The position numbers and the translations under genes are program-made. Source: Candidatus Borkfalkia ceftriaxoniphila (GTDB taxonomy: Bacteria > Bacillota > Clostridia > Christensenellales > Borkfalkiaceae). Taken from it: a stretch of 64,000 nt of DNA. Positions 49,998 through 60,126 of this stretch are shown here, piece after piece (position 1 is the stretch's first letter; each line of letters starts with the position of its first letter). The notes beneath the pieces were generated by a model. That model made no database searches and was not told where the DNA came from. It saw only the letters and a list, made by a program, of their open reading frames with translations. Where the stretch lies: NCBI RefSeq assembly GCF_004134775.1, contig NZ_SDOZ01000002.1, forward strand, positions 780,005-844,004, in the 5' to 3' direction.

Positions 49998-52691
49998 TTA
50001 TTCCCTGATTGCGTCTACCGGTTGCATACGTATAATCCTACAAAGCGGAACGATCGATGAAACCAAAGAAATCAATAAACTTACCCCGAGCAATAATAAG
50101 ATAAACCAACCGGTAAATCGTAACGGTTCGATCGGAGTAATAACTTCGGCGATAAAAATACTATTTAATTGTATAATCGTGATATAAGATAAGATACTCG
50201 CTAAGATCGCCGTCACTGTCGATAAGATAAGCGCTTCAAGGGCGAAAATTTTACAGACTCCGCCGGCAGTAGTTCCCAGCGCGCGCAAAATGCCAATCTC
50301 CCGCTTTCTATCCCTGACGTTGCTGCTTATAAAGTTGAACATCATCAGGACAGACACTCCAGCCAAAACGCCGCCGAACAGTAAACCCATCGTTTTGAAA
50401 TAATAAAAATGTTCGTCGACAAGCTGCACATCTTTTGTGACTTCACCTCTAAAAAATCCCGTAATAAAAGGATCATCCGATTCGCTATTCGGCCGACTCT
50501 TATACTTTGACACAAACGCTTCTCCGCTGTTTCCGCTTGTGACGTTCACACTGAGACAATAGATATTGGCAGTCTTTTTCGCTTCGTATACACTTAAAAT
50601 ATCATTATCAGCAAGAACAGCATAGTTATCATGGCGATTTGAATAAAGCCTGACTGTTTCAGGAGTATCATGAAAAAACCCAACTACTTTTTTGGTGTAT
50701 CCCGTCTCTCCTGTCGGCGAAATGTTCTTGAGCTGCAAGGATATTTCTGTCCGATCAAAAATTTTTTCCCGTAGGGGCAGTGACAATTCATATCCAGATT
50801 TGCCAAACGGATTTTCATAATAATATTCATCGTAATTGCAAATTGCTGCAGCATATTGTATCTTCACATCCTGCGTTGAAGCATGCTCGGTATCAAATCG
50901 TTGACAAAACGCAGGATCTTCATAATGTTTACCGACAGTTTCTTCCACATAATCATCAACGACCGAATCTAATTTCCCCTGAACTTCTGATGAAATACCC
51001 GGTCGTATATGATCCAACAGCGCCCAGGGAAGCACGATCTCATCCTTGCCGATATCTTGTTTATTCCCTTTTAAATATAAATTTATTTTATCGTTATCCG
51101 CCAAATCGGAAAAACCGGCTATATAATCGAACTCCCTAGTGTCATAAACCGTTTGATAGGCAAGCCCGTAACCATCGCGAGTGCTAAGCCCCGGATTCAC
51201 AAAGCTCAATTGTTCAGGTAAAAAACCCTCCTTTACAAACCCACAGCTGCGTGTACTGTCTTCCATATAGATACAGTATAAATCAAACAAACTTCTCAAT
51301 CCTGTACTATCTTTTTCCCTTTCGATCTCCATGATTTCTTGATAAGTATAATCTTTTAAAATATCAAATTTCGCATCGATTTTAGTATCTACGATGCCGA
51401 CGATCTGTAAATAAGGGGCGCGAAAGTATTTGCCCAAAATATCGTCGAAATTCTTAACGATCCCCCAGTCCAGATTTTCGCCGCCGTACTCTGTCATCGC
51501 ATAAAACATTCCCAGGGGAATGGCGACCTCGTCGTTTTTTTCGGGCAGCCGCCCTTCGACCAGCTCGTAGCCGTTACATATAATAGTGGAAAATTCCGTT
51601 AAATACCCCTGACGATTTTGAGAAGCATAAGCAGAATATAAATCTGGTTCATTTTCTTTGGTTACGACGATTCTTCCTGTTTCCGTACCGTCGACGCCGA
51701 AAACCGCGTTAAATTCAAGACCGGGATACGTTCCGCGGAGTTGCTGCATTTCGCTATAAGTGTACAAGCTATTTCTACTTAGTAACACCTCGGGATCGTA
51801 TTTTTCCAGGGAATAAGCCATCGTTTCGTTCACGTCATACTGCGAGGACAAAAAGCTGATGCCCAGCAAAATAAATGAAAACGCACATAAAACAAGCGAG
51901 ATGGCGCAACGCACAGGATTTTTTTTCATACCCTTTAACGCGAGACAAAATACTCTGGCGAGGTTTAATCCGCGTCGTTTCACTCTAACATCTTTTTTTA
52001 TCGCCTTAACCGAAGACATAGGCGCTCTCGATTCTTGATCGGCGATTACTTTTCCATCCTTTAATTCGATAATTCGGTCGGCATATTGTCTTGCAAATTC
52101 CAGGTCATGCGAAACTACAACGATCAATCGGTCGCGGGCTATATCTTTGAGCAATCTGAACAGGCTTTCTCCCGTTTCGCTGTCCAATGCACCGGTCGGC
52201 TCGTCGGCAATTAAAATTTTCGGCTGTTTTACGAGCGCGCGCGCGATCGCCACCCGCTGTTTCTGCCCGCCCGACAATGTGGAAACGTTCCGCTTTTCAA
52301 AGCCGCTCAATTCCACGCGCGCAAGCTCGCGCTCCACCGCGCCGTAGTCTTTTTCACCCTGCAAATCGAGCGCCATACTCACGTTTTCTATTACATTCAA
52401 TCCTTCAATTAAATTGTATTCCTGAAATACAAAGCCGACATATTCATTACGGTAACGGTCGTAATCCCCCGCCTTAAAAGCTTTTGTCGATTTTCCGTCG
52501 ATCAACAACTCGCCCGCGGTGGGAACGTCCAAGCCGCCCAAAATGTTGAGCAGCGTGCTCTTCCCGCTTCCCGATTTGCCGACGATAAAAACCATGCCCC
52601 TTTCGGGGAGGGTCAAGGTGATGCCTTTTAACGCCTCTACCTCAACCCTTTTGCTTTGGTACGTTTTTTTAATGTCTTTTAATTCGAGCAT
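49998..52691 (-). CDS. ABC transporter, ATPase-permease fusion (MacB/FtsX type)
   Basis: The 897-residue protein starts with an ABC ATPase (about 1-220: Walker A GKSGSGKST, VFQEYNLIEGLNV, signature LSGGQKQR, Walker B ILIADEPTGALD, VVSHD) fused to an FtsX-type permease. The permease has one membrane segment at about 260-282, a large extracellular domain (about 290-760) and three more membrane segments (about 765-885), ending with PLCRIIRMQPVDAIRE. Such transporters export or detach lipoproteins, peptides or antibiotics from the membrane. It is co-transcribed with the Gly-rich exported protein 27 bases upstream and may handle it. Confidence 0.92.
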   Translation of the reverse strand: MLELKDIKKTYQSKRVEVEALKGITLTLPERGMVFIVGKSGSGKSTLLNILGGLDVPTAGELLIDGKSTKAFKAGDYDRYRNEYVGFVFQEYNLIEGLNVIENVSMALDLQGEKDYGAVERELARVELSGFEKRNVSTLSGGQKQRVAIARALVKQPKILIADEPTGALDSETGESLFRLLKDIARDRLIVVVSHDLEFARQYADRIIELKDGKVIADQESRAPMSSVKAIKKDVRVKRRGLNLARVFCLALKGMKKNPVRCAISLVLCAFSFILLGISFLSSQYDVNETMAYSLEKYDPEVLLSRNSLYTYSEMQQLRGTYPGLEFNAVFGVDGTETGRIVVTKENEPDLYSAYASQNRQGYLTEFSTIICNGYELVEGRLPEKNDEVAIPLGMFYAMTEYGGENLDWGIVKNFDDILGKYFRAPYLQIVGIVDTKIDAKFDILKDYTYQEIMEIEREKDSTGLRSLFDLYCIYMEDSTRSCGFVKEGFLPEQLSFVNPGLSTRDGYGLAYQTVYDTREFDYIAGFSDLADNDKINLYLKGNKQDIGKDEIVLPWALLDHIRPGISSEVQGKLDSVVDDYVEETVGKHYEDPAFCQRFDTEHASTQDVKIQYAAAICNYDEYYYENPFGKSGYELSLPLREKIFDRTEISLQLKNISPTGETGYTKKVVGFFHDTPETVRLYSNRHDNYAVLADNDILSVYEAKKTANIYCLSVNVTSGNSGEAFVSKYKSRPNSESDDPFITGFFRGEVTKDVQLVDEHFYYFKTMGLLFGGVLAGVSVLMMFNFISSNVRDRKREIGILRALGTTAGGVCKIFALEALILSTVTAILASILSYITIIQLNSIFIAEVITPIEPLRFTGWFILLLLGVSLLISLVSSIVPLCRIIRMQPVDAIRE

Positions 52692-52717
52692 TCGATCGTT
52701 CTCCCTCTGTTAAAAAT

Positions 52718-55700
52718 TTATACATACTTGATAGCTATTCCGGTAGAACCTTTATAACCATCGCTTCCCTTGGAACCAGTCGCCCCATTACTCCCGTCGT
52801 TACCTGCATGTCCGAACCAAGGCGCTTTTGCACCAGAACCGCCTGTGCCGCCAGCCCCGCCGTTGCCGCCATAACCGCCATTACCACCTGTTCCGCCTGT
52901 AATGGTACAATTGCTATTCATACCAGTAATGCTTTTACACTCGACGCCCGCGCCGCCTGTTCCGCCTGTTCCGCCGCGTCCGCCCATACCGCCGCGTCCG
53001 CCATTGCCACCGTTACCGCTCGTTTGACCCCAGCCGCCGACAGCGTATCCGTCGCCGCCATTGCCGCCCGTACCTCCGTCGCCGCCATAACCGCCTCTAC
53101 AGCCCTGACTGCCTACGATCTTTAATTTTCCGTCGGCAACTATATACAGATAATCGCATTTGACTCCGCAAATGCCTATATCCCCCGTTACGCCGGTTGC
53201 GCCAGTTCCTCCCTGTTTACCGTTTTCGCCGTTTTTGCTGCCCGAAGTTCCGTTCGCACCGTTCGTGCCATTTGAACCGCGCGTCCCTCTATTTCCGTTG
53301 TAATCAAAATTAAACGGCTCGCCGCCTTTCAAATTCAGCCCTGCGCCGAACTGCACTTCAAGCGTCAGATTCTTCGCTTTCACCGCCGGAGTCCCCATGG
53401 CTTGCATGGTACCAAAATAACCAACGCAGCCGTTTAAAGAGACCTCTCCCAAAACATTGATGGTTAAATCTTTTTCCGTAGCAGCAGGCGCACCGCTCCA
53501 TTGTCCGGTAATCGAAACATTATATAAGTTGAAAGTCGTATCACCCAAAAATTCAAAACCATGAAAATTATAAGAATTGCCGTTTCCTTTTACGCAAACC
53601 ACTTTCACACTTTCAGGTACAGTAACTGAAGACATTCGATAATTATCAGAATAATCCAACCCCGAAACATCTATATATAATACCTTTTTATTATTGGGGT
53701 CAAAGTTTTCGATCGATGTATTCGTTTGATAACGTATCACTAGTTGCGACATAATGACAGTGCTATCATCTGTCAGCGTAATAATGCATTTTATCGGTAC
53801 ATCTTTGAAGTAGTTCAATTTTAACAGGTCGAACGATATATCACCCTTATAATGCGGGTCTGAATTATATATCGTTTTGTCTAAAACCTTCCAATCGTCA
53901 TTTTTTCCGCTGACTTCAATATTTTTAATATCGAACCTAGCCAATGTATTACCATCGGTATCGTTATGAAGTAATTCTCTTGTATAATAATCATATATTG
54001 GAATATTATACTCCAACTGATTATCATTTTGTATAAGCCCCACACTTAAATGATATGGATATTCTGTAGAAACAGTTAAATAGTAGTTTACAAAAGCATA
54101 ATTTACCCGAAAAGTCACTTCTCTATGGAAGGGTAAATTTTTATAAGCATGCAGTATATCTTCCGTTATGACTATATTCCCTTTGATATTGGATTCATTG
54201 GAAATACAATCTATAATGAAATGATCTTTAACAAGCTCTCCATTGACAACGATTGACATAGAATAATCATATCCGGCGCGAATACCGTCTCGGACGGCGA
54301 TTCCTGTTTTCACCTCATTAAACGCTAAATTGAGTTCTTCGACTTTTCGGATAGCAACCAGACTGACAAAATCTTCATTGACAATATCCTCATTACAATC
54401 ATAGCGCAAAGATATAACATGATTTCCAGGTAAGGTTTCGATGATAAACCGTGCTACACTTCCTTCTTCCAAATCATCACATTTAATCAACTTACCGTCT
54501 ACAGCCATTTGAAAATTTGTAAAAAGGTTTTTCTTTAAACGAATTTCAAATGCACAGTTTAGAGCTGCCGTAGGAATATTGAAAGCAAAGTTTTTTGTTT
54601 CTTTGCGCAAAAAATTTATCCCGTATATTTCGGATTCACGAAGTTGGTATCCTCCCTGCGTATATTCAATCGGATCTTCGTACTCCACAGAAACACCGAC
54701 AAAACCACTGCCCGTAATATCTACAAAAACATAAAATACGTTTTTAGAACAATTGACGAATAACGTCGCATGTCCCGATACGTTTGTCGAATCAGTGTAA
54801 TTTACCAGATCTGTGGTATAGCGAATTTTCGTAGAAATCGAATCTACGCCGAAAGTCTTTATAATAAATTTATTTTGACCATTGTTTTTTACTTGATAAA
54901 ACGTATCTTGCATCATTACCCTTGCATGATTTACCTGTAATTCCACCGGATCAAAATAGTATTTTATAGTATAATTATTTCCGTTTCCTCCGATTAGTTT
55001 TAAATAATACACACCTTCGGAAAGCGCCGTAAATTCATTCCCGTTATTGATATGTATTGGGCTCAAACCCCAAGTAAATAAAAGAATTTGTGCATTTACA
55101 GCTTCAATTTTATACTTACCCTGCATAACTGTACTTAATTGATAAAACACATATTCGTCCGCATTAAATTTGCCGCTCGTAGGTGTATTCAAACCGATAG
55201 TTTGATAATCTTTTAGTTTTATTTCTAAATTACGATACCCTGATCTTAAATAGATTTTAACGTAATAAATGGTTCCTGCATTTAATTTAGTATTTTGTAA
55301 ATCGTTCAAACTTGACGGTTCATCTACAACATAGATCGAGTTCGTATCCGCGGTAAAGGTGTATTTTGCGGTAGCGGTAGGTTGAAATGCATATAAATTA
55401 TATTCCAAACTGTGATAAATTTGAATATTATTTGCTCCAAGAAATACACTATCCATCAGCAATCTTTTTGAAAATGTAACGCTTACGGGTCCCGAACCGA
55501 TCAACTTTATACCGATAAAGTATAATCCTGTATGTTCAAATATATTATCGAGACTATTTCCAGTCAATTCCTCAATCAAACTTAAATCAGCATCATATAT
55601 TTGAATATGAAGGGATGAAGATGAGGCCGAAATAAAATTTAGACCGTAATTTCCGACAATATCGATATAGGTTTTGAAAAATATTCGGTTCGCTCCGACG

Positions 55701-57526
55701 GTTTGTGAAATTGTCGAAATAGGCTTATAACTATGTTGAAAAGATATTGTATCGGTTGTTCCTATTTTGATAATTTTTATAAAATATTTTTGATCAACTT
55801 TTGTCAGAACTTCAAGACGGGTTCCATCAATTGAGTCTATAATTTCGAATTTTTCATTGTAAACGAACATTCTTTCGGAAGTTGTAATGAGAAATACCGA
55901 AACGTCATTTTTATTCGAATTAAACTTATACCACTTTTCGGCAGCGTTGCCAAATGACAGCGTAACGATATGCTCAGCTTGTATTTCATCCGGATCTAAA
56001 TCTATTGACATTAAAAAACTGTGAAATTGCGCTTCGGAATGAATCCCGCCTGCTTCGATAAAATATATCTTTGTCTTATCTAACTTAATGCGTACAGACT
56101 GTTGTTTTTTGATATTCGTATACGAAGTTATTGTCGAACCATCATTAATTTTTAGTTCGATGGAGTATATTCCACAATTTTTAAATGTGTAATATTCGCT
56201 TTCATTAGGCGAAAACATAAATTTATCATAGGCATCTTTTATAGTATATAAGTCCACCTTTCCTTCCGCAACTAGCTTTACTTTCTGTTGACGCAAAAAA
56301 TGATCGTACAGACTCGTAGAAGCGGCAACTTGCGTATCGCCATCCGATTCAACGACCTTCACAGCTATTTCTTTCGTCAGCCGCGTATACTCGGCTGAAA
56401 CGTCGTTCAACGCCGAATGCGATATGGTAAAATACCCTGTAACATCATCTCCGATGCCGTACCAAACGCTTTTGTCTTGCGGCGTATTGATAATTAAAGC
56501 CGCGCTTTTCATAAGCGTAGGAGTGCCGTTTTTGTCAATATAATTCCTCAACTGATCGTCTCGGTTTTGATAATAACAAGTCGTCGTCAACTCTCCCGTT
56601 CCTACCTGTACCTGATGTCCATACTCCATATCGATCAGTTTTCCACCGAATTCAAAAACATCGGCTATATTACGGATCAACCCCAAGGTTTCACCGGCAG
56701 GGCCCAGGAGAACCTCCGCAACATCTAAACCAATATTTATCAATTCTTCTGTCGGAAACTCGCCATATTCCCTCGATTTCCCATTATATGTATAATCCAT
56801 TGCTGTAAAATAAGAGCCGTTATCTTTATAAGGATCATATCCAACATCGTACCTATTTAAATTATTTTCATTATTTAAGGTCAATCCGTAGGAAATATCT
56901 TTAAGATAATATTTCTCCACCATATCGAACTGTATTGCTGAACTCGTGATATTGCTGGGATACGGGACGACCCTATCATCTGTTAAACTATAATTTAAAA
57001 TATATCCGTTTTGGCAACTTAAAGTACTTTCACTCGCCTTTAAATAGGCAAATTTATATTGAAAAACCGGTGAAACAGATATAATTACCCTGTCTATGGT
57101 TTCCATCAAATTTGTGTTTGTCGAAATATCAAACACCAGAACAATTGAAACAAAATTATTTCCTAACGCAGCAGTATCAATATAGAAGCCATATTCTTTG
57201 CCTATATGCAAAGTTTTATTAACCTCTTTAAAGAGTTGCTTAGGAATGATACCTATGATTGGATCATCTGTCTCTTTGTTCTGTAAAACCAAGTTTTTAT
57301 TCGCATCAAAAGTTGGTTTTATCTTTGTAGTGAATAATTTATCTGAATAATTTTGTATGGTATATCCGTTGTAACCGATAATTTGGTCGGAATCGGTATA
57401 TATATCATAAGCAGCAGATTCTGAGCTTGCAGCATTTACTTTGGACATGCCAAAGAACACGAAACATAAACATAAAAGAATTGTTATCAAAACCCATAGT
57501 ATTCGACTTTTAATCTTATTCATCAT
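52718..57526 (-). CDS. Exported repetitive protein with collagen-like/Gly-rich tail
   Basis: The 1602-residue protein has a signal peptide (about 5-33, ending NAASS). Its body consists of repeated beta-rich modules (about 430-1000) that resemble pre-peptidase C-terminal domains, e.g. KYTFTADTNSIYVVDEPSS and GVYYLKLIGGNGNNYTIKY. The tail (about 1412-1595) is Gly-rich: first a G-x-y collagen-like stretch (GTRGSNGTNGANGTSG), then GG-x-GG blocks (GGNGGRGGMGGRGGTGG), interrupted by a Cys-containing segment. No LPxTG or membrane anchor. It is probably a fibrous extracellular or surface protein. Start supported by CGGAGGAAT. Confidence 0.85.
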   Translation of the reverse strand: MMNKIKSRILWVLITILLCLCFVFFGMSKVNAASSESAAYDIYTDSDQIIGYNGYTIQNYSDKLFTTKIKPTFDANKNLVLQNKETDDPIIGIIPKQLFKEVNKTLHIGKEYGFYIDTAALGNNFVSIVLVFDISTNTNLMETIDRVIISVSPVFQYKFAYLKASESTLSCQNGYILNYSLTDDRVVPYPSNITSSAIQFDMVEKYYLKDISYGLTLNNENNLNRYDVGYDPYKDNGSYFTAMDYTYNGKSREYGEFPTEELINIGLDVAEVLLGPAGETLGLIRNIADVFEFGGKLIDMEYGHQVQVGTGELTTTCYYQNRDDQLRNYIDKNGTPTLMKSAALIINTPQDKSVWYGIGDDVTGYFTISHSALNDVSAEYTRLTKEIAVKVVESDGDTQVAASTSLYDHFLRQQKVKLVAEGKVDLYTIKDAYDKFMFSPNESEYYTFKNCGIYSIELKINDGSTITSYTNIKKQQSVRIKLDKTKIYFIEAGGIHSEAQFHSFLMSIDLDPDEIQAEHIVTLSFGNAAEKWYKFNSNKNDVSVFLITTSERMFVYNEKFEIIDSIDGTRLEVLTKVDQKYFIKIIKIGTTDTISFQHSYKPISTISQTVGANRIFFKTYIDIVGNYGLNFISASSSSLHIQIYDADLSLIEELTGNSLDNIFEHTGLYFIGIKLIGSGPVSVTFSKRLLMDSVFLGANNIQIYHSLEYNLYAFQPTATAKYTFTADTNSIYVVDEPSSLNDLQNTKLNAGTIYYVKIYLRSGYRNLEIKLKDYQTIGLNTPTSGKFNADEYVFYQLSTVMQGKYKIEAVNAQILLFTWGLSPIHINNGNEFTALSEGVYYLKLIGGNGNNYTIKYYFDPVELQVNHARVMMQDTFYQVKNNGQNKFIIKTFGVDSISTKIRYTTDLVNYTDSTNVSGHATLFVNCSKNVFYVFVDITGSGFVGVSVEYEDPIEYTQGGYQLRESEIYGINFLRKETKNFAFNIPTAALNCAFEIRLKKNLFTNFQMAVDGKLIKCDDLEEGSVARFIIETLPGNHVISLRYDCNEDIVNEDFVSLVAIRKVEELNLAFNEVKTGIAVRDGIRAGYDYSMSIVVNGELVKDHFIIDCISNESNIKGNIVITEDILHAYKNLPFHREVTFRVNYAFVNYYLTVSTEYPYHLSVGLIQNDNQLEYNIPIYDYYTRELLHNDTDGNTLARFDIKNIEVSGKNDDWKVLDKTIYNSDPHYKGDISFDLLKLNYFKDVPIKCIITLTDDSTVIMSQLVIRYQTNTSIENFDPNNKKVLYIDVSGLDYSDNYRMSSVTVPESVKVVCVKGNGNSYNFHGFEFLGDTTFNLYNVSITGQWSGAPAATEKDLTINVLGEVSLNGCVGYFGTMQAMGTPAVKAKNLTLEVQFGAGLNLKGGEPFNFDYNGNRGTRGSNGTNGANGTSGSKNGENGKQGGTGATGVTGDIGICGVKCDYLYIVADGKLKIVGSQGCRGGYGGDGGTGGNGGDGYAVGGWGQTSGNGGNGGRGGMGGRGGTGGTGGAGVECKSITGMNSNCTITGGTGGNGGYGGNGGAGGTGGSGAKAPWFGHAGNDGSNGATGSKGSDGYKGSTGIAIKYV

Positions 57527-57540
57527 ATTCCTCCGTAATT

Positions 57541-57588
57541 TTATTTAAGTTTAAAATTTTGTTGATGCCACATTGGAATCACCTCCTC
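57541..57588 (-). promoter_or_regulatory. Leader reading frame of ten codons with near-perfect ribosome site
   Basis: AGGAGGTGAT (57579-57588 on the minus strand), the full complement of the 16S rRNA end, precedes ATG 57573 by 5 bases and opens a ten-codon frame MWHQQNFKLK ending in TAA at 57541. It ends 15 bases before the 1602-residue gene start. The excellent ribosome site suggests real translation and coupling to the large gene. Confidence 0.6.
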
Positions 57589-57695
57589 GTATAAACTTGT
57601 CCACTGAATCTAAAATATTCCATTTTAATTATATACTGAAATAATTTCTTAAAGTTTCCCTTCAAACTATCGATATTAATTTCATCTTTATTCTC

Positions 57696-57711
57696 TGTGA
57701 TATATATCACT
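57696..57711. promoter_or_regulatory. CRP/FNR-like palindrome
   Basis: TGTGATATATATCACT matches TGTGA-N6-TCACA in 9 of 10 positions. It is centred about 175 bases upstream of the 1602-residue gene start. The palindromic core GTGATATATATCAC is perfect. Confidence 0.45.
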
Positions 57712-58205
57712 TTTTATTCCCTCAGCCCAGACATGCCATATCATGTTTTCAATTTATAATATATGATGTCCCCGAGCGTAATCTATACCATAAAACCACC
57801 ATTAAACTGGTATTAAAAACTCTGCATGAGTTTATGATAGATCAATGCTGTCAATTAAAAATTCTTTCTTCCCAAGGTATCTTTACTTATTAGGAAGGAA
57901 TCATATCCAATGAAACACTTTGGATATTCTCGATTCAAAAAACCTCTTTTGCCTCGATTAAGATCACAAGTTTATTGTAAATAAATAACCGCTTTTCGAA
58001 AAACTTTCTAAACATGCAAACTTGCTTATAAAACAAACCGTATTGTATATCGATAAAATGATAGTTTATTACAGTCATCTTATACAAACAAGTCCGACGG
58101 TAAGAGTCAGGGCTTTTCATTTTACGACGAAACCGCTTTCATGCCGTATAGCATACGAAACAAACCTACACCCGCAATGTGTGCGATACGGGTGATCATG
58201 ACCGT

Positions 58206-58404
58206 ATAAGCGGCGGCTATTTATTCCACGGGGCTCTTGATGCGAGCCTCTCCCGGAGCGTATTTGAGGGCAAATACGGGCGAAACCATGCAACCCCGCA
58301 CCCTAAACAGGGTACGGGGTTGCATGGTTTGCCTTCGACGGAAACAGCCTTACACGCTCAGACCGCGTCAAGAGCCTTTCGCGGCATAAACCGCCGCCGC
58401 TTAT
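58206..58404. repeat. GC-rich long inverted repeat (cruciform or structured RNA)
   Basis: Three nested exact stems lie on one axis: 58206-58217 (ATAAGCGGCGGC) with 58393-58404, 58232-58240 (GGCTCTTGA) with 58368-58376, and a 16-bp central hairpin 58283-58298 with 58315-58330 (AAACCATGCAACCCCG). Sequence between the stems is also partly complementary. The block is much richer in G+C than its surroundings. It could be a MITE-like insertion, a structured RNA or a strong terminator. Confidence 0.75.
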
Positions 58405-58492
58405 CGTTACGGGCATATACTCATCCGAAAGCATAACGCGCCGAAAATCGCTCGTTTTGCGCCATTTTTGTATTACCGTATGTATGAGTTAA

Positions 58493-60124
58493 TCAAACTT
58501 TTTCCAAGATATAATCTTTTTTATTATGTGGAGCTGTTATTTGGGTGACTACTTTGCCTGAATCATTATATTGATGTTCCACATAGATCGGACCATACGG
58601 CGTAGGACAGGCGCCTCTTACCCAATTTAATCCATTCAAATGCGGATCGACCGATACTTTTTTGCGAGAAGCGAGTACTCGAATCCCTAAAACAGTTTCG
58701 GAAAGGTATGCAATCACTCCGCTTGACCAGCCATGACATAGACTATGGCGGAAGCCCCGATAGCAATGTTCTCCGCCATCGCCATGGATATCAAAGCTAT
58801 TTCCTTCCGGCAAGCAATCGATTCCAGTCGAATTTTTTGCGTCCTCGAAATCAAAATTCTCCCAAAAGGTCGTAGCCCCGAGACGAAGCATTTCACCATA
58901 ATATAAATTCAGGGAAGAAAGTGCTTGATCATATGCTTTTAGTTGCCCCATTGCCGTCAAAATTTGATACGACATGAACGTAGACAATCCTTTTACTTGA
59001 CCATCTATCAATATATTTTCTAAGTTTACAGATTTTTCCCCCGAAATGATGCCTAATGCAGCCATGGATTTAGAAGATTGAAGCAAAAATGAAGCTCTTT
59101 TTAATTTACGAAGAACATCATTACAAATTCTATTATCTTCACCGAATTCACGCAGTAATTGCGCAGTCTTTTCCAAGGCTATGCGCAGCAAATAATTGAC
59201 ACCGGCAAGCTCTTCATGCTTTTTTATTTCACCGTCACCTTCGTTATAGTGAGACGGCCAGTCAACAAAATTATAACAAAACTCCGTATGCCCGTCTTCC
59301 CGAACGAATGCGTAGATTTGTTTCACGAGCGCTTTTATATAATCAATATTTTCGTAAACGAAATTTTTGTCGCCGTTGCGGAAATAATGATCACAAAGAA
59401 TGATCAACCACCAAAAGGAATACATTGGAATTCCGTTCATCCACTCGGGCAAAGGTGTTTGTTCTCTTATGTATCGAAGCGAATTTTCTACTTCAGGCAC
59501 CTTTTGATAAAGGCAATGCGCACTTTTCATTTCCGGATATAAATCGCCGATCCATACGAGTCGATCGCGTTTTATACCGTCCCATAAAAAACCGTTATGC
59601 AAGCATAACCGAAGCGTATACGCCGCAGTAGTCCAAATCCGATTGACTAACGGATCGTTGCATTCGAAAAAACCTACTTCTTCCCGTTCATCCATATCCA
59701 AATATGCAACGATACTTTTAAATTTAATTGAAACACTCTCACTCAATGTATCGATACGCAAAAAACGAAAACCCGTATTCCCGAAATTCATATCGGAAAA
59801 ACTCTGTAATTCCACGACGAAATCCCGATTGGAATGATCATTTCCCGCATTCTTTTCACCAAGTTCCGCACAGGTTTCCGAAACGGATTCGCCGAACCGC
59901 AAACGGATTTTTTTATTCCCGTCCGCATGATAAGTTAAAAGCCTGATACCGCCCGACAATTCTTTACCGAAATCGAGAATGATATAAGTTTTTCCGATCA
60001 TCGAAAATATCTTTGCCTCGGATAATCCGATTTGCAAAATACTTTCGTTCATAAGTACATAGGAATGATTTGTATTTTCTCCCTGTGCAACAATTCTTGT
60101 AGGATAAATATATTTCATACACAT
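58493..60124 (-). CDS. GH78-like glycosidase (alpha-L-rhamnosidase type)
   Basis: The 543-residue enzyme has an N-terminal beta-sandwich (about 30-130; YIILDFGKELSGGIRLL, LRFGESVSETCAELGE) and a six-hairpin (alpha/alpha)6 barrel. The motif GFLWDGIKRDRLVWIGDLYPEM (about 185) and acidic residues near WENFDFED fit GH78-type enzymes, but the characteristic Cys is absent, so activity could be a related hydrolysis. It overlaps the GH94 gene stop; the start is either ATG 60124 or ATG 60118, as neither has a clear ribosome site. No signal peptide, so cytoplasmic. Confidence 0.8.
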   Translation of the reverse strand: MCMKYIYPTRIVAQGENTNHSYVLMNESILQIGLSEAKIFSMIGKTYIILDFGKELSGGIRLLTYHADGNKKIRLRFGESVSETCAELGEKNAGNDHSNRDFVVELQSFSDMNFGNTGFRFLRIDTLSESVSIKFKSIVAYLDMDEREEVGFFECNDPLVNRIWTTAAYTLRLCLHNGFLWDGIKRDRLVWIGDLYPEMKSAHCLYQKVPEVENSLRYIREQTPLPEWMNGIPMYSFWWLIILCDHYFRNGDKNFVYENIDYIKALVKQIYAFVREDGHTEFCYNFVDWPSHYNEGDGEIKKHEELAGVNYLLRIALEKTAQLLREFGEDNRICNDVLRKLKRASFLLQSSKSMAALGIISGEKSVNLENILIDGQVKGLSTFMSYQILTAMGQLKAYDQALSSLNLYYGEMLRLGATTFWENFDFEDAKNSTGIDCLPEGNSFDIHGDGGEHCYRGFRHSLCHGWSSGVIAYLSETVLGIRVLASRKKVSVDPHLNGLNWVRGACPTPYGPIYVEHQYNDSGKVVTQITAPHNKKDYILEKV

Positions 60125-60126
60125 TA

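Larger units (their letters stand above)
57574..58492. other. Long AT-rich intergenic region with regulatory elements
   Basis: No gene is supported in this stretch of about 900 bases. It contains a CRP/FNR-like palindrome (57696-57711), the leader ribosome binding site at the low-coordinate end, and a GC-rich cruciform-like structure (58206-58404). The small frames at 57935-58120 and 58179-58436 lack credible ribosome sites or family features. Confidence 0.6.

Noticed and set aside
52740..53290. CRISPR-like repetitive DNA
   Set aside because: The repetition follows codon periodicity of the Gly-rich tail and has no spacer-repeat pattern.
57935..58120. Minus-strand frame of 61 codons
   Set aside because: No ribosome binding site or recognisable features; AT-rich noncoding composition.
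58179..58436. Plus-strand frame of 85 codons
   Set aside because: It lies on top of the GC-rich inverted repeat, has no ribosome binding site and reads like translated palindrome.
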